NCBI GenBank assembly: GCA_019455325.1
Contig: JACFMQ010000001.1
Coordinates: forward strand, 135,071-199,070
Length of the DNA: 64,000 nucleotides
From: Rhodocyclaceae bacterium
GTDB lineage: Bacteria > Pseudomonadota > Gammaproteobacteria > Burkholderiales > Rhodocyclaceae
Direction: 5' to 3'
Position numbers and translations under genes: made by a program. How positions within the stretch are numbered: position 1 is the stretch's first letter; the number at the start of each line of letters is the position of its first letter. Below are positions 20,582 to 30,629 of this stretch, piece by piece. A model generated the notes under the pieces. The model had not been told where the DNA came from. It made no database searches and saw nothing but the letters and a program-made list of their open reading frames with translations.

Positions 20582-22000
20582 ATGAAAAAATTGCTTTCCG
20601 CAGTTTTCCTGCTGTTCCTGAGCTTCGCCGCCGTCGCCCAGGTGCGCGGCCTGCCCGATTTCACCGAACTGGTCGAGAAGCAGGGCGCCGCCGTCGTGAA
20701 CATCAGCACGACGCAGGTGATCAAGGGGCGCAGCATGCAGTCGCCGTTCCCCTTCGACGAGGACGACCCGATGTTCGACCTGTTCCGGCGCTTCATGCCG
20801 CCGCATGGGCGAGGCGCGCCGCGCGACTTCGAGCACCGCTCGCTCGGCTCCGGCTTCATCCTGAGCAGCGACGGCTACATCCTGACCAATGCGCACGTGG
20901 TGGACGGCGCCGACGAGGTCGTCGTCAAGCTGACCGACAAGCGCGAGTTCCGCGCCAAGGTGATCGGCGCCGACAAGCGCACCGACGTCGCGCTGCTCAA
21001 GATCGAGGCCGGCAACCTGCCGACGGTGCGCCTCGGCGACCCGGAGGCGCTCAAGGTCGGCGAATGGGTGCTGGCCATCGGCTCGCCGTTCGGCTTTGAC
21101 AACAGCGTCACCGCCGGCATCGTCAGCGCCAAGGGCCGCTCGCTGCCGCAGGAAAACTACGTGCCCTTCATCCAGACCGACGTCGCCATCAACCCCGGCA
21201 ACTCCGGCGGCCCGCTGTTCAACATGAAGGGCGAGGTGGTCGGCATCAATTCGCAGATCTACAGCCGTTCCGGCGGTTTCATGGGCATCTCCTTCGCCAT
21301 CCCCATCGACCTGGCGATGGACATCCAGAATCAGTTGAAGGCGCACGGCAAGGTGAGCCGCGGCCGCATGGGCGTGGTCATCCAGGAGGTGACCAAGGAA
21401 CTGGCCGAATCCTTCGGCCTCGGCAAGCCGCAGGGCGCGCTGGTCAATTCGGTGGAGAAGGGCGGTCCGGCGGAGAAGGCCGGCATCGAGCCGGGCGACG
21501 TGATCCTCAAGTTCGACGGCAAGGCCATCGCCGCCTCCTCCGACCTGCCGCGCATCGTCGGCATGACGCGGCCGGGTTCGCGCGTTCCGGTCACGCTGTG
21601 GCGCAAGGGCGCGCAGCGCGAGCTGTCGCTGGTCGTCGCCGAGATGCCGGCCGAGGAGCGGCAGGCCGCGGCCGGCGGCAAGGCGAAGCCGGCCGAGCAG
21701 GCGGCGAACCGCCTCGGCCTGGTCGTCTCGGAGCTGACGCCGGAGCAGCGGCGCGAGCTGCGCACGAACGGCGGCCTCTTGGTCGAGGACATCCGCGGCA
21801 ACGCGGCGCGCGCCGACCTGCGCCCCGGTGACATCATCCTGGCGCTGATCAGCAAGGGCACGACGACCGAGCTGCGTTCGGCGGAGCAGTTCAACCGCCT
21901 GCTGTCGCAGTTCGACAAGAGCGCCAACGTGACGCTGCTGGTGCGCCGCGGCGACATGCAGACCTTCGTCACCATCAAGGGCATCAACGGGGACCGCTGA
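20582..22000 (+). CDS. mucD: Periplasmic serine endoprotease, DegP/MucD type
   Basis: Folding-quality protease and chaperone of the periplasm. A signal peptide (residues 1 to about 20, ending AVAQ) precedes the trypsin-like domain, which has the triad His105 (TNAHVV), Asp135 (RTDVALL) and Ser208 (GNSGGPL). Two PDZ domains follow (about 255-350 and 370-465). At 472 residues it matches MucD. CAGGAGG lies upstream of the ATG. Typical last gene of the rpoE operon; it would clear proteins that trigger the stress response. Confidence 0.94.
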   Translation: MKKLLSAVFLLFLSFAAVAQVRGLPDFTELVEKQGAAVVNISTTQVIKGRSMQSPFPFDEDDPMFDLFRRFMPPHGRGAPRDFEHRSLGSGFILSSDGYILTNAHVVDGADEVVVKLTDKREFRAKVIGADKRTDVALLKIEAGNLPTVRLGDPEALKVGEWVLAIGSPFGFDNSVTAGIVSAKGRSLPQENYVPFIQTDVAINPGNSGGPLFNMKGEVVGINSQIYSRSGGFMGISFAIPIDLAMDIQNQLKAHGKVSRGRMGVVIQEVTKELAESFGLGKPQGALVNSVEKGGPAEKAGIEPGDVILKFDGKAIAASSDLPRIVGMTRPGSRVPVTLWRKGAQRELSLVVAEMPAEERQAAAGGKAKPAEQAANRLGLVVSELTPEQRRELRTNGGLLVEDIRGNAARADLRPGDIILALISKGTTTELRSAEQFNRLLSQFDKSANVTLLVRRGDMQTFVTIKGINGDR

Positions 22001-22002
22001 GC

Positions 22003-22242
22003 ATGGAGCTGACCCTGCTGTCGCGCGGCTACTGCCACCTCTGCCACGACATGGAGGCGGCGCTGGCGCCGCTGGCCGGCGAGTTCGGCGCCGCCGTGAA
22101 GGTGGTGGACGTGGACGCCGACGAGGCGTTGGAGGCGCGCTGGGGAGAGCTCGTGCCGGTGCTGCTGCACGGCGAGGTCGAGCTCTGCCACTACTTCCTC
22201 GATGCGACCAAAGTCCGTGATTATTTGAGTCAAATCCGCTAA
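22003..22242 (+). CDS. Glutaredoxin-like protein (DUF836)
   Basis: A 79-residue thioredoxin-fold protein: LTLLSRGYCHLCHDM has the CxxC redox pair, WGELVPVL gives the cis-proline segment, and the C-terminus is the short helix KVRDYLSQI. It starts two bases after the mucD stop, so it is coupled to the stress operon and may serve a thiol-redox role there. The reductant and target are unknown. The stop codon lies within the -10-like box before lepA. Confidence 0.85.
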   Translation: MELTLLSRGYCHLCHDMEAALAPLAGEFGAAVKVVDVDADEALEARWGELVPVLLHGEVELCHYFLDATKVRDYLSQIR

Positions 22243-22245
22243 AAT
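22217..22245 (+). promoter_or_regulatory. Weak candidate promoter for lepA
   Basis: TAAAAT at 22240-22245 with GTGATT at 22217-22222 and a 17-base spacer. The -10 box is good and the -35 box poor. If used, the transcript would include the hairpin at 22269-22286. Confidence 0.35.
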
Positions 22246-22268
22246 CCGCGCCTTGACGCTTATCCCGA

Positions 22269-22291
22269 GGGGGCCCGACAGCCCCCTTTTT
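22269..22291 (+). terminator. Intrinsic terminator or attenuator just before lepA
   Basis: GGGGGC at 22269-22274 pairs with GCCCCC at 22281-22286 around CCGACA and is followed by TTTTT. It ends eight bases before the lepA ATG. It can end the rpoE-rseC-mucD-glutaredoxin message and may also reduce lepA expression. Confidence 0.75.
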
Positions 22292-22299
22292 CGTGCCGC

Positions 22300-24093
<1,794 letters not shown>

Positions 24094-24105
24094 CCGGAGC
24101 GCCGC

Positions 24106-24894
24106 GTGAACTTCGCCCTGATCCTCTTCGTCCTGCTGCTCGTCTCCGGCGCCATCTGGGTCGTCGATTCGCTGCTCCTGAAACCGAAGCGCCAGCCCGG
24201 CGGCAAGGATCCGTGGTGGGTCGAGTACGGCGCCGGCTTCTTCCCGGTGATCCTGATCGTCTTCGTTCTGCGCTCGTTCATCATCGAGCCGTTCAAGATT
24301 CCGTCCGGCTCGATGATCCCGACGCTGCTCGTCGGCGACTTCATCCTGGTGAACAAGTACGCTTACGGCATCCGCCTGCCGATCGTGAACCAGAAGGTCA
24401 TCGACGTCGGCCAGCCGCAGCGCGGCGACGTGATGGTCTTCCGCTACCCGGAAGATCCGTCGCTCGACTACATCAAGCGCGTCGTCGGCCTGCCCGGCGA
24501 CAAGGTCGCCTACCAGAACAAGCGCCTGACCATCAACGGCGAGCCGGTCGCCGTCGACCGGCGCGACGACTACCTGCATCCCGAGCGCCTCTACTACTCA
24601 CAGCAGTACGCCGAGAAGCTCGGCGAGGCCGAGCACCGCATCCTCAACGACGAGGACGCGCCGTCCTTCATCAACGACGCGGCGCTGTTCCCGTACCGCG
24701 AGAATTGTCTCTACAATAATGCCGGCGTGATCTGCACGGTGCCGCCCGGCCATTACTTCATGGTCGGCGACAACCGCGACAACAGCCGCGACAGCCGGGT
24801 ATGGGGCTTCGTGCCGGACGAGAACATCGTCGGCAAGGCTTTCTTCATCTGGTTCAACTTCAGCGATCTCGGCCGCATCGGGTCGTTCAAATAG
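24106..24894 (+). CDS. lepB: Signal peptidase I
   Basis: Cleaves Sec and Tat signal peptides. The 262-residue protein has membrane segments at about residues 2-24 and 45-60, the catalytic Ser69 in IPSGSMIPTL and Lys124 in YIKRVVGLPGD, plus the GDNRDNSRDSR box near the C-terminus. It begins with GTG; CCGGAG lies seven bases upstream. Confidence 0.96.
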   Translation: MNFALILFVLLLVSGAIWVVDSLLLKPKRQPGGKDPWWVEYGAGFFPVILIVFVLRSFIIEPFKIPSGSMIPTLLVGDFILVNKYAYGIRLPIVNQKVIDVGQPQRGDVMVFRYPEDPSLDYIKRVVGLPGDKVAYQNKRLTINGEPVAVDRRDDYLHPERLYYSQQYAEKLGEAEHRILNDEDAPSFINDAALFPYRENCLYNNAGVICTVPPGHYFMVGDNRDNSRDSRVWGFVPDENIVGKAFFIWFNFSDLGRIGSFK

Positions 24895-24904
24895 GAGGAA
24901 CGCG

Positions 24905-25261
24905 GTGAACAAGCAACGCGGGCTCAGCCTCTCCGGCCTGATGGTCTGGGGGGTCGTCCTGGCGGTGGCGGCGCTGGTGGTGATCAAGGTCGCGCCGTCG
25001 GCGATCGAGTTCCACAAGATCCGCAAGGACATCGCGGCCGTGGCGCAGAACGCCGGGCCGGAAGCGACGGTCGCCGACGTGCGCCGGGCCTACGCGAAGT
25101 ACGTCGAGATCGACCAGATCACCGACGTTCGGCCGGAGGATCTGGACATCACCAAGGAAGACGGCCGGGTCGTCGTCTCGGTCGCCTACGAGAAGAAGAT
25201 CGCTCTGTTCGGCCCTGTCAGCCTGCTCATCGACTACCAGGCGTCGACCGCCGGCCAATGA
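24905..25261 (+). CDS. DUF4845 family membrane protein
   Basis: A 118-residue protein: short N-terminal part with RGLSLSGLMVWGVVLAVAALV (one membrane segment, similar to a pilin-like N-terminus) and a periplasmic domain. Members sit between lepB and rnc in many Beta- and Gammaproteobacteria, and the function is unknown. The GTG start follows AGGAGG, and the last codons overlap the rnc start as ATGA, so it is in the lepB-rnc operon. Confidence 0.88.
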   Translation: MNKQRGLSLSGLMVWGVVLAVAALVVIKVAPSAIEFHKIRKDIAAVAQNAGPEATVADVRRAYAKYVEIDQITDVRPEDLDITKEDGRVVVSVAYEKKIALFGPVSLLIDYQASTAGQ

Positions 25262-25923
25262 CGCAGGGCAGGCTGGAGAAGGCGCTCGGGCACGTGTTCG
25301 CCGACCCGGGCCTGCTGCGGACGGCGCTGACGCACCGCAGCCACGGCGCGTCGCACAACGAGCGCCTGGAATTCATCGGTGATTCCCTGCTCAACTGCGC
25401 GGTCGCCCTCGAGCTCTACCGGCGCTTCCCGACGCTGGACGAGGGCGAGATGTCCCGCCTGCGCGCCAACCTCGTGCGCCAGGACAGCCTGCACCGCATC
25501 GCCGAGTCGCTGGGCCTCGGCGACTGCCTGCGCCTGGGCGAGGGCGAGCTGAAGAGCGGCGGCCACCGCCGGCCGTCGATCCTCGCCGACGCGGTCGAGG
25601 CGATCATCGGCGCCGTGCACCTCGACGCCGGCTTCGACGCCGCCGCGGCGCTGGTCGGCCGGCTCTACGCCGAACGCCTCGCCGAGATCGTCCCCGGCCA
25701 GCAGATCAAGGACGCCAAGACGCGCCTGCAGGAATGCCTGCAGGGACGGCGGCTGGCGCTGCCGCACTACGTGCTGCTCGACACCGCCGGCGAGGCGCAC
25801 GCCCGCAGCTTCCGCGTTGCCTGCGAGATCGGCGCGCTTTCCATCCGCACCGAGGGCGTCGGCCAGAGCCGCCGCGCCGCCGAGCAGATGGCCGCCGAGC
25901 GCGCCCTGGAGAACCTGAAATGA
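25258..25923 (+). CDS. rnc: Ribonuclease III
   Basis: Processes rRNA precursors and structured RNAs. The 221 residues hold the RNase III signature [12 protein letters not shown] with catalytic acidic residues, the second acidic patch in [13 protein letters not shown], and a C-terminal double-stranded RNA-binding domain (about 152-220) ending [13 protein letters not shown]. It overlaps both neighbours by four bases (ATGA), so DUF4845, rnc and era are translationally coupled. Confidence 0.96.
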   Translation: MTQGRLEKALGHVFADPGLLRTALTHRSHGASHNERLEFIGDSLLNCAVALELYRRFPTLDEGEMSRLRANLVRQDSLHRIAESLGLGDCLRLGEGELKSGGHRRPSILADAVEAIIGAVHLDAGFDAAAALVGRLYAERLAEIVPGQQIKDAKTRLQECLQGRRLALPHYVLLDTAGEAHARSFRVACEIGALSIRTEGVGQSRRAAEQMAAERALENLK

Positions 25924-26804
25924 CCGCTTTCCGCTCCGGCTACGTGGCCATCGTCGGCCGTCCCAACGTCGGCAAGTCGACGCTCCTGAACGCGCTGATC
26001 GGCGAGAAGATCAGCATCGTTTCCAGGAAGGCGCAGACCACGCGCCACCGCATCACCGGCATCCGCACCGACGCCGACGCGCAGTACGTCTTCGTCGACA
26101 CGCCGGGCTTCCAGACGCAGCACGCGAATGCGCTGAACCGGGCGATGAACCGCGGCGTGACGCAGGCGCTGGCCGACGTCGACGTCGTGCTCTTCGTTGT
26201 CGAGGCCGGCCGCTTCGGCGGCAAGGACAAGGTCGTGCTCGACCTGCTGCCGCAGGACAGGCCGGTGGTCCTCGTCGTCAACAAGATCGACCAGATCAAG
26301 GACAAGGCCGGCCTCCTGCCGTTTCTCGCCGAGGTGGCGGGCCGGCGCGAATTCGCCGCCGTGGTGCCGGTCAGCGCCGCCAACGGTAAACAGCTCGACG
26401 AACTGCTCGGCGAGGTGAGAAAGCATCTGCCGCACACCGAGCGGCTCTTCGCCGAGGACGAGATGACCGACCGGAGCAGCCGCTTCATCGCCGCCGAATA
26501 CGTGCGCGAGAAGCTCTTCCGCCTGCTCGGCGACGAGCTGCCGTACGCCACCACCGTCGAGATCGAGAAGTTCGAGGAGGAGGGGGCGCTCAAGCGCATC
26601 TTCGCCGCCGTCGTCGTCGACCGGCCGGGACACAAGGCGATCGTCATCGGCAAGGGCGGCGAGACCTTGAAGCGCATCGCCAGCGAGGCGCGGCAGGACA
26701 TGGAGCGCCTGTTCGGCGGCAAGGTCTACCTGGAAATCTGGGTCAAGGTGAAGTCGGGCTGGACCGACGACGAGCGCCTGCTGAAGAGCCTCGGCTACGA
26801 ATAA
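25920..26804 (+). CDS. era: GTPase Era
   Basis: Essential 16S rRNA-binding GTPase for 30S assembly, 294 residues. G1 [10 protein letters not shown]2/effector [10 protein letters not shown]3 DTPGF, G4 NKID; a KH domain at the C-terminus has [12 protein letters not shown] and [11 protein letters not shown]. The start is the ATG overlapping the rnc stop; in-frame upstream sequence is the rnc gene in another frame. Confidence 0.97.
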   Translation: MTAFRSGYVAIVGRPNVGKSTLLNALIGEKISIVSRKAQTTRHRITGIRTDADAQYVFVDTPGFQTQHANALNRAMNRGVTQALADVDVVLFVVEAGRFGGKDKVVLDLLPQDRPVVLVVNKIDQIKDKAGLLPFLAEVAGRREFAAVVPVSAANGKQLDELLGEVRKHLPHTERLFAEDEMTDRSSRFIAAEYVREKLFRLLGDELPYATTVEIEKFEEEGALKRIFAAVVVDRPGHKAIVIGKGGETLKRIASEARQDMERLFGGKVYLEIWVKVKSGWTDDERLLKSLGYE

Positions 26805-26810
26805 ACCGGC

Positions 26811-27524
26811 ATGCAGCGGCAACGCGTCGACGCGCAGCCGGCCTACGTGCTGCACACCTATCCCTTCCGCGAGACGAGCCTGATCGTCGAAACCTTTTCC
26901 CGCGACCATGGCCGCGTCGCCCTGCTCGCGCGCGGCGCGCGGCGGCCGCGCTCGGCGCTGCGCGGGCTGCTCATGGCCTTCCAACCCCTCGAACTGGGCT
27001 GGGCCGGCAAGGGCGAGGTGCAAACGCTGATGAAGGCCGAATGGCAGGGCGGCCAGCCGCTGCTGACCGGCAAGGCGCTGTTCTGCGGCTACTATCTCAA
27101 CGAGCTGCTGATGAACCTGCTGCCGCGCGAGGACGCGCACGAGAAGCTGTTCGCCGCCTATACCGAGACGCTGCGCCGCTTCGCCGGCGGCGTGCAGGAG
27201 GCCGACCTGCGCATGTTCGAGCACGCGCTGCTCGCCGAACTCGGCTACGGGCTGACGCTGGCGCAGGACTGCGAAGGGCGGGCAATCGATCCGCTGGCAT
27301 ACTACGCCTACGAGATCGAACGCGGCGCCGTGCGCCTGGAGCGCCCCGGCGGTTCGGCGCTGTCGGTGTGCGGCAAGACGCTCTTGGACCTCGACCGCGA
27401 GGATTTCTCCGACCCGCGCTCGCTCGCCGAATCGAAGCAGTTGATGCGGGCGCTGATGACCCACTACCTCGGCGGCCAGCCGCTGGAAACGCGCAAGATA
27501 TTCATGGAGCTGCAGGAGCTTTAG
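26811..27524 (+). CDS. recO: DNA repair protein RecO
   Basis: Loads RecA on single-stranded DNA together with RecR in gap repair. The 237-residue protein shows the N-terminal OB-fold (AYVLHTYPFRETSLIVETFSRDHGRVALLARGARR) and the helical C-terminal domain. Six bases separate it from era, and pdxJ starts at the base after its stop, the standard era-recO-pdxJ order. Confidence 0.95.
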   Translation: MQRQRVDAQPAYVLHTYPFRETSLIVETFSRDHGRVALLARGARRPRSALRGLLMAFQPLELGWAGKGEVQTLMKAEWQGGQPLLTGKALFCGYYLNELLMNLLPREDAHEKLFAAYTETLRRFAGGVQEADLRMFEHALLAELGYGLTLAQDCEGRAIDPLAYYAYEIERGAVRLERPGGSALSVCGKTLLDLDREDFSDPRSLAESKQLMRALMTHYLGGQPLETRKIFMELQEL

Positions 27525-28280
27525 ATGATCGAACTCGGCGTCAACATCGACCACGTCGCCACGCTGCGCCAGGCGCGCCGCACCTGGGAGCCCGATCCCG
27601 CGTGGGCGGCGGTGGAAGCCCACCTCGGCGGCGCCGACGGCATCACCGTGCACCTGCGCGAGGACCGGCGCCACATCCAGGACGCCGACGTCGCCCGGCT
27701 GCGCGAGCTGACGCAGATCAAGCTCAACCTGGAAATGGCGGCGACCGACGAGATGCTCGACATCGCCTGCCGGCTGCAGCCGGAGATGGCCATGCTGGTG
27801 CCGGAAGGCCGGCACGAGATCACCACCGAGGGCGGCCTCGACTGCGTCGGGCAGGAGGCCAAGCTGAAGGAGGCCGTCGCCCGGCTGGCCGACGCCGGCA
27901 TCGTCAGCAGCGTCTTCATCGACGCCGAACTGCCGCAGATCGAGGCGGCGGCGCGCATCGGCGCCAGGGTCTGCGAGATCCACACCGGGCCCTACGCGCA
28001 CGCCTTCCACGGCGCGGGGCGCGACGCCGAGGCGCCGGCCGTGCTCGCCGAGCTGGACAAGGTGCGCCGCGCCGGCAAGGCCATCCGCGAGCTGGGCATG
28101 CGCTTCAACGCCGGCCACGCGCTCAACTACTACAACGTGCAGCCGATCGCCCGGCTCGCCGGCGTGCGCGAGCTGCACATCGGCCACGCCATCGTCAGCC
28201 GTGCGGTCTTCGTCGGCCTGCGCGAGGCGGTGCGCGAGATGAAGGCGCTGATGCGCGAGGCCGCGCGGCGAGGGGAGTAG
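27525..28280 (+). CDS. pdxJ: Pyridoxine 5'-phosphate synthase
   Basis: Condenses 3-amino-2-oxopropyl phosphate with deoxyxylulose 5-phosphate, the last ring-forming step of vitamin B6 synthesis. The 251-residue TIM-barrel starts IELGVNIDHVATLRQAR and contains ITVHLREDRRHIQ, EMAATDEM, VPEGRHEITTEGGLD and FNAGHALNY. It abuts recO. Confidence 0.97.
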   Translation: MIELGVNIDHVATLRQARRTWEPDPAWAAVEAHLGGADGITVHLREDRRHIQDADVARLRELTQIKLNLEMAATDEMLDIACRLQPEMAMLVPEGRHEITTEGGLDCVGQEAKLKEAVARLADAGIVSSVFIDAELPQIEAAARIGARVCEIHTGPYAHAFHGAGRDAEAPAVLAELDKVRRAGKAIRELGMRFNAGHALNYYNVQPIARLAGVRELHIGHAIVSRAVFVGLREAVREMKALMREAARRGE

Positions 28281-28287
28281 GCGGCGC

Positions 28288-28665
28288 ATGATCCACGGCA
28301 TCGGCACCGACATCGCCGCCGTCGAGCGGCTGGCCGGCCTGTTCGAGCGGCACGGCGACGTGGCGGTGGCGAAGCTGCTGGCGCCGGCCGAAATGCCCGA
28401 CTTCGAGCGGGCTACGGACAAGGGCCGCTTCCTCGCCAAGCGTTTCGCTGCCAAGGAAGCCTTCGCCAAGGCGCTCGGCACCGGTGTGCGCGCGCCGGCG
28501 ACGCTGCCGGCGATCGCCGTCGTGCACGACGCGCTCGGCAAGCCGGCGTTCGCGTTCTCCGACGAACTGGCGGCGCTGCTGCGCGAGAAGCGCCTCACCG
28601 CCCATCTTTCCATTGCCGACGAGCATGACCACGCCGTCGCCTTCGTCGTCCTGGAGCAGGCATGA
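28288..28665 (+). CDS. acpS: Holo-ACP synthase
   Basis: Transfers 4'-phosphopantetheine from CoA to Ser37 of AcpP. The 125 residues include the two metal-binding motifs: GIGTDIAAVERL with Asp8 and RFAAKEAFAKALGTG with the conserved Glu. nagZ overlaps its last four bases (ATGA). Confidence 0.95.
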   Translation: MIHGIGTDIAAVERLAGLFERHGDVAVAKLLAPAEMPDFERATDKGRFLAKRFAAKEAFAKALGTGVRAPATLPAIAVVHDALGKPAFAFSDELAALLREKRLTAHLSIADEHDHAVAFVVLEQA

Positions 28666-29687
28666 AGAATCTACCGCTCGGCCCGCTGATGATCGACGTC
28701 GCCGGCACCGAACTGACCGGGCTCGACCGCGAGCGGCTGTGCCACCCGGCGGTCGGCGGCATCATCCTGTTCGCGCGCAACTACGCCTGCCCGGAACAGC
28801 TCGACCGGCTGTGCGCGGAAATCCACGCGCTGCGCGCGCCGGCGCTGCCGATCGGCATCGACCACGAAGGCGGCCGGGTGCAGCGCTGCCGCGAGGGCTT
28901 CACGCGCCTGCCGGCGATGCGCTCGCTCGGCGAGGTCTGGGACCGCGATCCGGCGAAGGCGAAGGAAATGGCGCGCGCCGTCGGCTACGTGCTCGCCGCC
29001 GAACTGCGCCTGCACGGCGTCGATCTCTCCTTCACGCCGGTGCTCGACCTCGACTGGGGGCGCAGCGCGGTGGTCGGCACGCGCGCCTTCCACCGCGATC
29101 CGGAGATCGTCGCCGCGCTCGCCGGCGAACTGATCGCCGGTCTGCGGCAGGCCGGCATGATCGCCTGCGGCAAGCATTTCCCCGGCCACGGCTGGGTCGA
29201 GGCGGACTCGCACGTGGCCATTCCGGTCGACGAACGCAGCGCCGAGGAACTGGCGCCGGACATGCTGCCGTACCGCCGGCTGCGGCTCGACGCGGTCATG
29301 CCGGCGCACGTCAGCTTTCCGGGAATCGATGCGAAATCCGCGGGATTTTCGAATTACTGGATCGATTTGTTGAGAAACGATATGGAATTCGACGGCGTCG
29401 TCTTCAGTGACGATCTGTCGATGGCAGGCGCCAGCGTCGCCGGCGACATCGTCGCCCGCGCGACCGCCGCCTACCGCGCCGGCTGCGACATGCTGCTCGT
29501 CTGCAACAGCCCGGATTCGGTCGGCGAACTGCTCGAACGCTGGCAGGAGCCGCTCGACCCGCTGCGCAGCGCGCGCGTCGAACGCCTGCTGCCGACGATC
29601 CCGCCGCCGACCGCCGAGGGGCTGCGCGACGACCCGCTCTACCGCGCCGGCGTCGCCTTTGCGCAGGCGCTCGCCGTGAGCGCCTGA
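28662..29687 (+). CDS. nagZ: Beta-N-acetylhexosaminidase NagZ
   Basis: Cytoplasmic glycoside hydrolase family 3 enzyme that removes GlcNAc from anhydro-muropeptides during peptidoglycan recycling. The 341 residues have IGIDHEGGRVQR, the active-site loop CGKHFPGHG with its conserved His, and the nucleophile region FSDDLSMAGA. It is the last gene of the lepB-to-nagZ run; accessory genes begin about 90 bases downstream. I see no terminator in that gap. Confidence 0.95.
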   Translation: MKNLPLGPLMIDVAGTELTGLDRERLCHPAVGGIILFARNYACPEQLDRLCAEIHALRAPALPIGIDHEGGRVQRCREGFTRLPAMRSLGEVWDRDPAKAKEMARAVGYVLAAELRLHGVDLSFTPVLDLDWGRSAVVGTRAFHRDPEIVAALAGELIAGLRQAGMIACGKHFPGHGWVEADSHVAIPVDERSAEELAPDMLPYRRLRLDAVMPAHVSFPGIDAKSAGFSNYWIDLLRNDMEFDGVVFSDDLSMAGASVAGDIVARATAAYRAGCDMLLVCNSPDSVGELLERWQEPLDPLRSARVERLLPTIPPPTAEGLRDDPLYRAGVAFAQALAVSA

Positions 29688-29780
29688 AGCCGATTCCTCC
29701 GGCCGCCAGGGCACAACGTGGACATCGGGAAAGAGTCGGACTAAGCTTGGTCAGGTCAACTTGGCCTGGGCGAGGGAAGC

Positions 29781-30023
29781 ATGCAATCGATCAACATCCA
29801 CGAAGCAAAAACGCATCTGTCGCGCTTTGTCGACCTGGCCGCCGCCGGCGAAGAGATCATCATCGCCCGTGCCGGCAAACCGGTGGCACGCCTTGTCGCG
29901 CTGGAAACAGCGCAGCCGGCGCCGCGCCGGCTTGGATTGGGCAAAAGTCGTTTTACCCTGCCTGAAGATTTCGATTCCCTGGCGGCGGATGAAATCCGCG
30001 CCATGTTCGAAGGTGCCGCCTGA
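29781..30023 (+). CDS. Phd/YefM family antitoxin
   Basis: An 80-residue type II antitoxin: the N-terminal INIHEAKTHLSRFVDLAAAGEEIIIARAGKPVARLV is the Phd/YefM DNA-binding fold, and the C-terminal acidic tail (EDFDSLAADEIRAMF) would wrap the toxin. GAGGGAAG lies before the ATG. Its stop codon touches the start codon of the PIN toxin. Such antitoxins normally repress their own promoter; I could not define an operator in the 93-base gap upstream. Confidence 0.9.
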   Translation: MQSINIHEAKTHLSRFVDLAAAGEEIIIARAGKPVARLVALETAQPAPRRLGLGKSRFTLPEDFDSLAADEIRAMFEGAA

Positions 30024-30470
30024 ATGGAAAAGGCGCCGGGAAGCAGTACCGTGCTGCTGGACACCAATATCCTGCTTGCGGCATTGATCGCCCCCGAGCG
30101 ATTGCCGGCCGCGGTACGCAGCGAACTGGAAAATCCGGACAACACCATTCTGTTCAGCGCCGCCAGCATTTGGGAGATTGCCATCAAGCGTTCGCTCCAG
30201 CGCGATGATTTCGACTTCGAGCCCGAGGATATCGAAGTGCTTGCCCGGCAGACCGGTTTTGTCGAACTTCCCGTCATGGCGGCGCATTGCCGACGCGTCA
30301 GGCATCTGCCCTGGCACCACCGCGATCCTTTCGACCGCCTGCTGGTCGCCCAGGCGGAGTCCTTGCCGGCCCATTTGCTGAGTACGGACGGTGCGCTCGA
30401 AAGGTATTCCACGCTGGTCCGGCGAGTGGCGGTCCAGCCGCCACAAGATGGGAGCCCGACGCGCTCATGA
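30024..30470 (+). CDS. PIN-domain toxin (VapC family)
   Basis: A 148-residue ribonuclease toxin. The PIN acidic residues are in place: Asp in VLLDTNILLAA, Glu in ASIWEIAIKR, Asp in HRDPFDRLLVAQA and the LSTDGAL motif. The N-terminus carries an extra ten residues relative to many VapC proteins; an internal start giving VLLDTN is not excluded. It is paired with the Phd-type antitoxin directly upstream. Targets of VapC enzymes are tRNA or rRNA; this one is unknown. Confidence 0.9.
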   Translation: MEKAPGSSTVLLDTNILLAALIAPERLPAAVRSELENPDNTILFSAASIWEIAIKRSLQRDDFDFEPEDIEVLARQTGFVELPVMAAHCRRVRHLPWHHRDPFDRLLVAQAESLPAHLLSTDGALERYSTLVRRVAVQPPQDGSPTRS

Positions 30471-30629
30471 TGCCGGCGAAGGCGCTATAAGCTCTTCAAC
30501 CATGTCGCCACTCTGGACGGGAGCAGCGCTGTCGCTGGCATGCACGGCCGCCTGCGTGCGACACGCCAGCGCCAGGGGCTGTTCGATCTGATGATCGTCG
30601 CGCATGCCGCAAGGGGAGGGCCGCGGCGA

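Noticed and set aside
25767-28613. Minus-strand open frame over era-recO-pdxJ-acpS
   Set aside because: All four plus-strand genes are well-known families in their normal order; the reverse frame lacks motifs.
29688-29780. Gap after nagZ searched for a tRNA or attachment site
   Set aside because: No cloverleaf or repeat was seen. No tRNA gene was recognised anywhere in the window.
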